Shown here piece after piece: positions 1 through 7,220 of a stretch of 7,223 nt of DNA. A model generated the notes under the pieces. It made no database searches and was not told the DNA's origin. It was given only the letters and a program-made list of their open reading frames with translations. The DNA lies in the NCBI GenBank assembly GCA_016762995.1, contig JAESUT010000185.1, forward strand, positions 1 through 7,223, read 5' to 3'. Each line of letters begins with the position of its first letter. The first letter of the stretch is position 1. Made by a program: the position numbers and the translations under genes. This stretch comes from Gammaproteobacteria bacterium (GTDB lineage: Bacteria > Pseudomonadota > Gammaproteobacteria > Pseudomonadales > Pseudohongiellaceae).

Positions 1-110
1 TAGATTCCATTGAGACGTATTACTTGTAATTGTGGATTTTTCCGATCCCTGTTTTAGTACGTACTGTTAGATGCTGCGAGGCGTGCGTAGAGGATTAGTG
101 GCGATTTACG

Positions 111-153
111 GGGGGTGTAGTGGTCGTCGGTTTAAATCCGGCCGCCCCGACCA
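111..153 (+). pseudogene. 3' fragment of a tRNA-Pro gene (probable integration scar)
   Basis: The 3' half of a tRNA can be folded here. TGTAG (116-120) fits the 3' strand of an anticodon stem, TGGTC (121-125) a five-base variable loop, GTCGG/CCGGC (126-130 with 138-142) a five-pair T stem around a seven-base loop, and CGCCCCG (143-149) the 3' acceptor strand, followed by discriminator A150 and encoded CCA (151-153). G72 followed by A73 is typical of bacterial tRNA-Pro, and the five G's at 111-115 would fit anticodon GGG plus G37. No matching 5' acceptor strand (CGGGGCG) or D arm lies in the 110 bases upstream, so the gene is not complete. The T loop is TTTAAAT, with T where tRNAs have the nearly invariant C56, which suggests decay. 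Fragments like this are known as attachment-site remnants of elements that integrate in tRNA 3' ends. The stretch 121-153 is the secure part; 111-120 is less certain. Confidence 0.72.
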
Positions 154-156
154 ATT

Positions 157-161
157 CCTCC
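157..161 (-). promoter_or_regulatory. Shine-Dalgarno-like GGAGG after the antitoxin gene, with no start codon behind it
   Basis: On the minus strand GGAGG follows the antitoxin stop codon by 18 bases. It is where a toxin gene's ribosome binding site would be expected, but at the usual spacing the sequence runs straight into the tRNA 3' end and offers no usable ATG, GTG or TTG (one TTG is only two bases away). It may be the remnant of a lost toxin start, or chance. Confidence 0.25.
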
Positions 162-179
162 ACTATTTATCGAGGGCAG

Positions 180-371
180 CTACCCCAATAAATCATAGCT
201 ATCGGTTGAGCCTTCCTCACTAATCCTGTCGACGGCCAAAAAACGTTCTTCCACCTCATCGATATAATCAAGAATGGCTTCTCGCGCACAAAATTGCACG
301 GTCCTGCCTTTGTGCATGGCTAGCACGAGCAGGCGTTTCTCAATATCACTAGGCAGGTCTAATGTGAACAT
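180..371 (-). CDS. RelB/CopG-like ribbon-helix-helix antitoxin, apparently without its toxin
   Basis: This encodes a 63-residue protein starting MFTLDLPSDIEKRL. A short beta strand (residues 1-7) is followed by two helices, the second containing the AREAILDYIDEVEERFLA stretch typical of ribbon-helix-helix antitoxins paired with RelE/ParE toxins. Such proteins bind DNA as dimers, repress their own promoter and neutralise the partner toxin. I place the start at 369-371, not at the upstream ATG (423-425), because AGAGG lies seven bases before it and family members begin at this MxxLxLP motif. The C-terminal tail after the second helix is short, so the toxin-binding part may be cut down. The toxin gene would be expected next on the minus strand, below position 180, but only the tRNA fragment and about 110 bases without a credible ORF are there. 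Family assignment is by motif recognition; a solitary regulator is the alternative. Confidence 0.68.
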   Translation of the reverse strand: MFTLDLPSDIEKRLLVLAMHKGRTVQFCAREAILDYIDEVEERFLAVDRISEEGSTDSYDLLG

Positions 372-438
372 TGGGGCGCCTCTAATTTCGTTTTGGCATC
401 GTTTAAGTGCGTAAGGTCGAGGCACGTCCCTGTACCTC

Positions 439-461
439 TAGATAGCATTCCTTGCTGTCTA
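439..461. promoter_or_regulatory. Inverted repeat, candidate antitoxin operator
   Basis: TAGATAGCA (439-447) and TGCTGTCTA (453-461) form a 9-base inverted repeat with one mismatch around a 5-base spacer. On the minus strand a possible -10 hexamer TATATT (469-464) lies just upstream of it, with a poor -35 CTGGAA at 17 bases spacing, so the repeat would cover the transcription start of the antitoxin gene whose ATG is 68 bases further on. Ribbon-helix-helix antitoxins usually repress through such palindromes. The repeat is seen directly; its role is inferred. Confidence 0.35.
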
Positions 462-534
462 TAAATATAGCTGGGTAGGGCGGGAATTCCAGTTAACAAG
501 AGATTTACCTCGAGTTAACTGCGGTTGCCTGACT

Positions 535-564
535 CTGAAGGCCCATGCGGTTGTAGGGCCTCAG
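535..564. other. Stem-loop downstream of the lipoprotein gene
   Basis: CTG-A-AGGCCC (535-544) pairs with GGGCCT-CAG (556-564), giving nine base pairs with one bulged A and an 11-base loop. It lies 36 bases beyond the stop codon of the minus-strand lipoprotein gene, so it could end or protect that transcript. It has no U run on either strand, so it is not a standard intrinsic terminator. Confidence 0.28.
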
Positions 565-600
565 CATCCTTTGCAATAATCATTCAGCGTACTTATCTTT

Positions 601-999
601 CTAATTGAGAACGCGGTAGCCCCTGCCTATCAAGCAACGTTTAATTACGCGTTCTCGTTCACGTATTCCTTCCCCAACGCCTCTGGCACCTCCGCCGATC
701 GCACCAATGCCTGCTCCTTTTTTAGCCGTATTACTGTTGCCAACGACGGCCCCGAAAACACCACCTACTACTGCGCCGGTAACGGCACCACTTCCTGCTT
801 TCTGCGCGATAGCCACTTCATTGGCATAGTTTTGGCATTGCAGTAGATCGGCATCGTACTGCGCTAGATTCACGCCTTGGGTATCTATAATCGGGTTGTT
901 GCCTGTAAGTTCTTCGATACTAGAACAGGCTGTAAGGAGCAATGTAAGGAGTGAGCTAAGGAGAAAGGTATTGAGCAGAACCGGTAGACTTTTAGACAT
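601..999 (-). CDS. Outer-membrane lipoprotein with a glycine-zipper segment
   Basis: This encodes 132 residues. The N-terminus is a lipoprotein signal peptide: a short basic start, a hydrophobic core (residues 5-22) and the lipobox LTAC, with Cys25 as the lipidated residue. Ser at +2 and no Asp predicts sorting to the outer membrane. Residues 68-111 are very rich in Gly and Ala with GxxxG spacing (GAVTGAVVGGVFGAVVG, then GAGIGAIGGG), the signature of glycine-zipper proteins such as the YMGG/Omp-zipper group, which can pack helices in membranes. A basic C-terminus ending RCLIGRGYRVLN is common in this group. Cys55 and Cys122 could form a disulfide. The start has AGAGGG seven bases upstream. 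No convincing promoter is visible in the roughly 115 bases between the start and the IS element, so the insertion may have altered its control. The precise function is unknown; a role in envelope integrity is only a guess. Confidence 0.82.
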   Translation of the reverse strand: MSKSLPVLLNTFLLSSLLTLLLTACSSIEELTGNNPIIDTQGVNLAQYDADLLQCQNYANEVAIAQKAGSGAVTGAVVGGVFGAVVGNSNTAKKGAGIGAIGGGARGVGEGIRERERVIKRCLIGRGYRVLN

Positions 1000-1087
1000 T
1001 GTAGGGCCCTCTGTTAAACGTGAGATGCCTTTAATAGAACGCAGTATGGGTTATTCGGTTTACATAAAAGACAAAATACACGCCTGC

Positions 1088-1115
1088 GGCAGTGGGTGGA
1101 TGGCAGTGGGTGGAT
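1088..1115. repeat. 14-bp tandem duplication at the left edge of the IS
   Basis: GGCAGTGGGTGGAT occurs twice in perfect tandem (1088-1101 and 1102-1115). The last base of the second copy is also the first base of the IS inverted repeat. It is seen directly. It may be a slippage product or a by-product of the rearrangement that joined this DNA to the IS. Confidence 0.85.
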
Positions 1116-1141
1116 GTAGTGGCATAGTGAATTTGGCCACC
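1115..1141 (+). repeat. Left terminal inverted repeat of the IS
   Basis: This 27-base end starts TGTAGTGG and ends TTGGCCACC. It matches the reverse complement of the right end at 21 of 27 positions, with all mismatches between its 9th and 18th bases. Confidence 0.9.
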
Positions 1142-1449
1142 TAAATAGAGGTGTTATTATGCACCTCATACAATTAGCTGGCTATATGACACGCAAGAGA
1201 AGGCCAGCCATCAGTCCTGAGTTTAAGCTGGAATCAGCCCTGCTGGTGGTTGACCAGAACTACTCCGTTAGACAGGCAGCCGAAGCTGTTAATGTGAGTG
1301 CTTCATCAATGGATAAATGGGCAAGGCAATTACGCGAAGAGCGTAAAGGAATCTCATTCATGCCCAATGCTTTAACTCCAGATCAACGTAAGCTCAGGAC
1401 CTGGAAAGGCGCACCAAGCGCATTGAGACGGAGAAAGAAATTCTAAAAA

Positions 1450-2368
<919 letters not shown>

Positions 2369-3232
2369 TTACACTGGCTCTAGGTGTGTGATTTATATCC
2401 TCATTTGATTGGTTAGCTGTGTTCAAGAGTCCCGGCAGTCGAGAGGCCGATTTTTCAGGGAATTGCTTGAGATCTGAATCGCTTATGTTGATTAATTCAT
2501 AGTTAATATTATAGGAATACCTAGCTGTAAGCTGCAGATTGATGCTGGCCCCCAGATGCAAATAAACTTCCTCTAACTCAAAGCTTTGGTCGAAAACTCT
2601 TCTGAGCGTGGCTGAGGTGAGGCCTGAGGTATTGCTTGATGTTGCCTTGCTTTCGCCATAACCGGCCCAGATGCTGGAAATCCCTAGCGTTTCCATGGGA
2701 AAAGAATAGACCAAGCGGGCCTTCCACCTATCATTTTCTAGGTCGGTAACGGTTAAGGTTTGAGGGTCACGAAAGAATATTTGCAGGTTGATGAGGTTAA
2801 TTTCATCCGCGGCCACATCGAAATCGTCACAGTTGTTGGAGTAGGCAGGCATTTCCATCGAAGTTACCGAATGCCGATTGTCCGGCGCTACTAAATTGGC
2901 TTCAAAGAAAGGCTATTTAAATCCTATCCCTGTCTCGTGGAGTCGAACGAATCACCAATGTCCACGATCGATACCGAGTTAATAATGCCAAGGCCCATTG
3001 TCAACTGGTGCGCTTATTGGCTATCAGGTCGCCCTGCACATCCAGAAAATCGACAGCAGTTGTTCACCGCCAAACCCGCAATGCTTATTTCGAATTCGCG
3101 GGCGGTTGCTGTGTATGCCGATTGATTGGGGCTATTGATCCAGCCTAGAGGAGTGCCGCCGCTAGCAGCGGTGGAAATACTCAAAAACGCGGCTAGAAAA
3201 CAATTCCTTGCCCAGTAAAGTCTGAAAATCAT
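2369..3232 (-). pseudogene. Decayed outer-membrane beta-barrel-like protein, truncated by the IS
   Basis: Four frame segments on the minus strand join into one protein. Segment 1 (3232-3059) has a signal peptide (MIFRLYWARNCFLAAFLSIS, then TAASG) and the mature start WINSPNQSAY...FEISIAGLAVNN. After an extra base near 3055-3058 the reading continues VDFLDVQGDLIANKRT (3054-3007). After a lost base near 3005 it reads LTMGLGIINSVSIVDIGDSF (3004 on). After another lost base near 2928 it reads IGFK, TAG (2915-2913), then PFFEANLVAPDNRHSV and on through MEMPAYSNN to the IS edge. The long last part has alternating polar and hydrophobic stretches (WKARLVYSF, SINLQLTARYSYNINYELI), as in membrane beta strands. 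An apparent ORF ending at 2364 takes its stop from inside the IS. The C-terminal strands are missing and I do not find them left of the IS. Barrel identity is inferred from pattern and a general likeness to uncharacterised gammaproteobacterial proteins. Confidence 0.75.
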
Positions 3233-3430
3233 CTTATGTTAAGGTCGGTGGTTAGTAGGGGAGAATGAAGTTATTGTAGGATTTAAAATTAATAAAGAGT
3301 TTATTGTCAGCAACTTAGTCAACGCGTGTTTGTTAGGGCTGTTATCAATAGGAGTTTGTAAGCGAAATTTCATTCGGGAGGCCTGATTTATTGCCGCGCT
3401 TTTTAGTGGCTCTCCAGTTTTCTAGTGTCA

Positions 3431-3473
3431 TTGAACTGTCAAATCGGATAGACTTTACTGCGGTGTTTAACAC
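3431..3473 (+). promoter_or_regulatory. Candidate smc promoter with overlapping palindrome
   Basis: TTGAAC (3431-3436) and TTTACT (3454-3459) are separated by 17 bases and each match the sigma-70 consensus at four of six positions. The perfect inverted repeat GTGTT-T-AACAC (3463-3473) would lie on the transcription start, a common place for a repressor site. The leader to smc would be about 125 bases. The match is modest and could be chance. Confidence 0.3.
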
Positions 3474-3484
3474 GAGAATAAAAC

Positions 3485-3538
3485 ATGGATTTAGCACAGA
3501 AACACAGCTTTTGTTACATCGCTAGTGTCAGTCTTTAG
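3485..3538 (+). CDS. Possible 17-residue leader ORF upstream of smc
   Basis: ATG at 3485-3487 opens a short frame, MDLAQKHSFCYIASVSL, ending at TAG 3536-3538. It has only a weak GAG eight bases upstream as ribosome binding site. It lies between the candidate promoter and a hairpin just before smc, the layout of a translated leader, but it has no run of one amino acid and matches no leader I know. It may well be noise. Confidence 0.15.
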   Translation: MDLAQKHSFCYIASVSL

Positions 3539-3556
3539 TCCGATTTGTTCCACCAC

Positions 3557-3582
3557 TACCTGTAACAAGTAGGTAATTTTTT
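3557..3582 (+). terminator. Weak hairpin plus T run just before smc (attenuator-like)
   Basis: TACCT (3557-3561) pairs with AGGTA (3571-3575) across a 9-base loop, followed one base later by six T's (3577-3582). It ends directly at the smc ribosome binding site (AGAGA, 3583-3587). The five-pair stem is weak, so efficient termination is doubtful; it might instead tune readthrough or translation of smc. Confidence 0.22.
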
Positions 3583-3592
3583 AGAGACATCC

Positions 3593-6500
3593 ATGCGCCT
3601 GAAGTGTATCAAATTAGCCGGTTTTAAATCCTTCGTTGACCCCACCACAATCGAGTTTCCTTCCAATCTCTGTTCAGTGGTTGGGCCAAATGGCTGTGGC
3701 AAGTCGAATGTTATCGATGCCGTTCGCTGGGTGATGGGTGAGAGCTCCGCGAAGAACCTTCGTGGCGAGAGCATGACAGACGTCATCTTCAACGGCTCTG
3801 GAGGCCGCAAGCCTGTTGGTCAGGCAAGTGTCGAGCTGGTTTTCGATAACCACGACCATAAGCTTACCGGCGAGTATGCGAACTTCGATGAGGTTTCCAT
3901 TAAGCGCAAGGTCGACCGCGCCGCGCAGTCTACTTATAGCCTGAACGGCACGAAGGTTCGCCGTAAAGACGTCACCGACATTTTCCTAGGCACCGGTCTC
4001 GGTGCGCGCAGTTATTCCATCATTGAGCAGGGCATGGTGTCCCGCCTCATCGAGTCTAAGCCAGAAGAGCTTCGTGTGTTTATCGAAGAAGCGGCTGGTA
4101 TTTCCAAATACAAAGAAAGGCGTCGAGAGACTGAAAACCGTATAAAGAGAACGAAGGATAATCTCGAGCGTCTGGAGGATATTCGTGAGGAGCTAGGCCG
4201 TCAGCTGGCCCACTTGCAGCGCCAATCTGTTGCCGCCGAAAAGTACGCCGAATTCAAGCAGCAGGAACGTAGCACGACAGCGAACCTGAATGGCCTTCGC
4301 TGGAGCAGCCTAGATAAGGAATTGAGCGAGAATCAGGAGGCTATCAAGGGGCTTGAGATTAAGATCGAGTCGAGCACAGCTGATCAGCGCGAAATAGACG
4401 CGAAGATCGAGGAACACCTATCTCACAATGCAGACCTCGCCGATACCTTCGGTGAGGTGCAGGCGCGTTTCTATAGTCTGGGTAATGACATTGCCAGGAT
4501 TGAGCAATCGATAGAACACCATATCGAACGCCTAGATCAGCAGAATCTTGATCTGCGGGAGACCGAGGAAGCTTGGTCACAAACCAAAGAAGAGCTGGAT
4601 GTTGACCTTAAGAGGATCACGCAGCTCGATGCCGAGATGCTTACCCTAACCCCAGCACTGGAAGAGGCGCGCATTGCAGAGCAGTCTTCCTCGGAAGTGC
4701 TTGCCCAGGCAGAACAGGATCTAACCCAATGGCAGCTCGATTGGGATGTTTTCAATCAGCGTGCCGAAGAGCCGCGCCAGGTTGCCGAGGTAGAGCAATC
4801 CAGAATCCAGCAGCTGGAGAGTATCGTTGAGCGCGGACTCGAACGAAGACGCAAGCTCGAAGATGAGAATAGATCGCTTACAGAGGGGCCTATCGATGAC
4901 TCCGTCGGCGAAGCTTCAACCGAAGTGTTGCTGCTCGAAGAAACGTTGACCTCGATGCAGGCAAAGAACCGAGCGCTAAACCTGTCGATCGAACAGCATC
5001 GTGCATCTATTAGTAAGGGCTCCGACGATTTAAACGAGATTCGCAGTGAATTACAGACTTCTAAGGGAAAACAAGCGTCATTAGATGCGCTGCAACAAGC
5101 GGCTTTAGGGCAAGACAACGAATCCTTGAATAAGTGGCTAGCCAAGCAGGGCCTGGATAACCAAATAAGGCTCGCAGAGGGCATCAAGATAGACGATGGC
5201 TGGGAGCGCGCGGTAGAGATGGTGCTTGGCGACTCGCTGCAGAGTATCTGTGTCGAAGGTCTAGACAATATAGAGGCGATGTTGTCTGAGTTACCACAGG
5301 GCAAAGTCGCTCTTATTGATGTGCGTGCCGCCAAAGAATCTACGCAGGCATCGCAGATGTCACTCACGCCGCTTACCGACAAGGTCAGTAGCGAATGGGG
5401 TTTGAACGATATGTTGCGCGGCATTTATGTCGCTGGCAATGTGTCTGAGGCGCTTTCTCACCGTGCTCAGTTAGGCCCGCAAGATTCGATTATCACCGCC
5501 GATGGCGTATGGCTCGGTAGTGCGTGGCTACAGGTGAGTAATTTTACCAAGCAGGAATCCATCGTAGAAAGACGTGGGATAATTGCTGATTTATTTAAGA
5601 AAATCAAAAAATTAGAAGAAACATCTAATATTTTGCATGAAAAGCAAATTCAAACTAAGGACGCCCTGAGCGAAGACGAAGCCGAGCGTGAGAGACTACA
5701 GGGTGAGCTAGCGGCGAAGACGCAGCAACATAGCGAATTGAAATCTCAGGTCAGTGCCCAGATGGCCAAGGTCGAAGAAGCGCAGCTGCGTAAAGAGCGT
5801 ATTCACCATGAGCTGGAAGAGTTGAATCGCCAATTGATGGTAGAAGAGGAGAATACCGCTGAATCTCGCTCTAGGCTGCAACAAGCACTGGACAGTATGG
5901 CGCTGGATGTAGGCGGCCGCGAGCTACTGGAAGGCCAGCGCGAAGAGCGTCAACTGGCTTTAGAGTCAAGCAGGGAGCGATCAAGAAAAGACAAAGATGC
6001 CGCACACGAGCTAGCACTCAAGCAGCAATCTGCTCAGTCGCAGCTCCAATCTACGCGTGAGACCATGGACAGGATGGCAACGCAGGTGCAGCGCAGCCGC
6101 GAACGTATGGATTCGCTGCAAGAACAGATAGCGTCAGCGGATGATCCGCTGGCAGAGATGCGTAGCGGCCTTGAAGCCTTGTTGCAACAACGCCTGGAAG
6201 TAGAGAAAGAGCTGGCCGAGGCGAAGGCCAAGGTAGATGCAAACGAACATGCCACGCGGGCTTTAGAGCAACAGCGCAATCAGGTGCTGGAGCAGGTCAA
6301 CCAGACTCGAGAAAGCCTTATGCACAAACGCCTCAAGAGTGAGGGGGCGTCGGTTAAGCGCGACAGTATACTTGAACAGCTCGAACAGGCAGAGTTTGTG
6401 TTGGCGGAGGTTCTTGAGAATCTGCCCGAAGAGCTAAGCGAAGAGCAGTGCGAGCAGGAGTTGGAAAAGTTAGGCAATCGAATTCAGCGCCTGGGTCCTA

Positions 6501-7105
6501 TCAATCTCGCTGCCATAGACGAATACTCGCAGCAATCTGAGCGCAAGACCTATTTAGACAAGCAGAATGATGACCTTGTGAGAGCGCTGGACACCCTCGA
6601 GAATGCTATTCGTAAGATCGATAAGGAGACCCGCTCACGCTTTAAGGAAACCTTCGATAAGATTAACGCCGGCCTACAGGACCTGTTTCCGAAAGTATTT
6701 GGTGGCGGTCATGCCTATCTGGATATGACTGGAGAAGACCTACTCGATACCGGCGTTGCCATCATGGCGAGACCGCCAGGAAAACGTAACAGTACTATCC
6801 ACTTGCTATCTGGTGGCGAGAAAGCAATGACCGCAATCGCGTTGGTATTTTCAATTTTCCGTCTGAACCCATCGCCATTTTGCATGCTTGATGAGGTTGA
6901 CGCTCCTTTGGATGACGCGAATGTTGGGCGGTATGCGAACCTGGTGAAAGAAATGTCCAAGAGCGTTCAATTCATCTTCATCACTCACAATAAGATCACT
7001 ATGGAAATGGCGCACCAGCTCTTAGGTGTGACTATGCACGAGCCTGGCGTGTCCAGAATCGTCGCCGTTGATATTGAAGAGGCGGCCGAAATGGCTGCCA
7101 TGTAA
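3593..7105 (+). CDS. smc: Chromosome segregation protein SMC
   Basis: This encodes the 1170-residue SMC ATPase, which forms a homodimer, works with ScpA and ScpB, and extrudes DNA loops to compact and separate sister chromosomes. The N-terminal head (residues 1-165) has Walker A GPNGCGKS (31-38), the arginine-finger position Arg57 in AKNLRG and Q-loop Gln146 in IIEQG. A long coiled coil follows (about 165-510), then the hinge (about 521-645, ending GVWLGSAWLQV), then the returning coil (about 655-1000). The C-terminal head has signature LSGGEKAM (from 1072), Walker B FCMLDE with Asp1100 and Glu1101, a D-loop APLDD and His1132 in FITHN. All catalytic parts are present and the length is usual for the family. 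The start is supported by the canonical MRLKCIKLAGFKSF beginning and AGAGA (3583-3587) five bases upstream. In many gammaproteobacteria zipA and ligA follow smc; the 118 bases left here are too few to tell. Confidence 0.98.
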   Translation: MRLKCIKLAGFKSFVDPTTIEFPSNLCSVVGPNGCGKSNVIDAVRWVMGESSAKNLRGESMTDVIFNGSGGRKPVGQASVELVFDNHDHKLTGEYANFDEVSIKRKVDRAAQSTYSLNGTKVRRKDVTDIFLGTGLGARSYSIIEQGMVSRLIESKPEELRVFIEEAAGISKYKERRRETENRIKRTKDNLERLEDIREELGRQLAHLQRQSVAAEKYAEFKQQERSTTANLNGLRWSSLDKELSENQEAIKGLEIKIESSTADQREIDAKIEEHLSHNADLADTFGEVQARFYSLGNDIARIEQSIEHHIERLDQQNLDLRETEEAWSQTKEELDVDLKRITQLDAEMLTLTPALEEARIAEQSSSEVLAQAEQDLTQWQLDWDVFNQRAEEPRQVAEVEQSRIQQLESIVERGLERRRKLEDENRSLTEGPIDDSVGEASTEVLLLEETLTSMQAKNRALNLSIEQHRASISKGSDDLNEIRSELQTSKGKQASLDALQQAALGQDNESLNKWLAKQGLDNQIRLAEGIKIDDGWERAVEMVLGDSLQSICVEGLDNIEAMLSELPQGKVALIDVRAAKESTQASQMSLTPLTDKVSSEWGLNDMLRGIYVAGNVSEALSHRAQLGPQDSIITADGVWLGSAWLQVSNFTKQESIVERRGIIADLFKKIKKLEETSNILHEKQIQTKDALSEDEAERERLQGELAAKTQQHSELKSQVSAQMAKVEEAQLRKERIHHELEELNRQLMVEEENTAESRSRLQQALDSMALDVGGRELLEGQREERQLALESSRERSRKDKDAAHELALKQQSAQSQLQSTRETMDRMATQVQRSRERMDSLQEQIASADDPLAEMRSGLEALLQQRLEVEKELAEAKAKVDANEHATRALEQQRNQVLEQVNQTRESLMHKRLKSEGASVKRDSILEQLEQAEFVLAEVLENLPEELSEEQCEQELEKLGNRIQRLGPINLAAIDEYSQQSERKTYLDKQNDDLVRALDTLENAIRKIDKETRSRFKETFDKINAGLQDLFPKVFGGGHAYLDMTGEDLLDTGVAIMARPPGKRNSTIHLLSGGEKAMTAIALVFSIFRLNPSPFCMLDEVDAPLDDANVGRYANLVKEMSKSVQFIFITHNKITMEMAHQLLGVTMHEPGVSRIVAVDIEEAAEMAAM

Positions 7106-7192
7106 CTTTTGCTGCCGTTATTGGCTGCTCTGTTGAGCTATGCGGCGCAAAACTCCTATCTGTGCTAAAGAAAATGCGATAACTGTAAGATA

Positions 7193-7220
7193 ACATTAAA
7201 AATTTTCACGTTTTTAATGT
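7193..7220. terminator. AT-rich stem-loop after smc, possible terminator
   Basis: ACATTAAAAA (7193-7202) pairs perfectly with TTTTTAATGT (7211-7220) around an 8-base loop, 87 bases after the smc stop. AAG (7187-7189) and CTT (7221-7223) could extend it beyond a three-base bulge. The stem has only two G-C pairs among ten and no clear U run after it inside the window, so it may be a weak bidirectional terminator or an operator for a gene beyond the edge. Confidence 0.35.

Larger units (their letters stand above)
3233..3592. other. 360-bp intergenic region between the pseudogene and smc
   Basis: No convincing protein gene lies here. Visible elements, listed separately, are a candidate promoter with a palindrome, a 17-codon ORF and a weak hairpin followed by a T run. 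CTAGTGTCA also occurs twice, at 3422-3430 and 3522-3530, which may be chance. I see no tRNA or recognisable riboswitch. Confidence 0.5.

Noticed and set aside
56..65. Perfect palindrome AGTACGTACT
   Set aside because: It is short, isolated and without a neighbouring promoter or gene; it could be chance.
1..110. A 5' half for the tRNA, or an integrase end
   Set aside because: No CGGGGCG acceptor strand, D arm or credible ORF is visible in these bases.
423..425. Upstream ATG as the antitoxin start (81 residues)
   Set aside because: The extra 18 residues do not look like this family, while the internal ATG has AGAGG at good spacing and the usual N-terminal motif.
896..1144. 82-residue ORF on the plus strand
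   Set aside because: It overlaps the lipoprotein gene on the opposite strand and runs through the tandem repeat into the IS end; it has no recognisable motif.
2937..3125. 62-residue ORF on the plus strand
   Set aside because: It is antisense to the reconstructed pseudogene, which explains the region better.
3422..3530. CTAGTGTCA repeated at 3422 and 3522 as paired regulatory sites
   Set aside because: Two 9-base direct copies 100 bases apart without symmetry or further copies are too weak to call.
4756..5424. 222-residue ORF on the minus strand, antisense to smc
   Set aside because: It is very rich in Ser, Leu and Arg, as expected when a coiled-coil gene rich in Glu, Gln and Leu codons is read backwards; it has no domain. 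The other minus-strand ORFs inside smc are rejected for the same reason.
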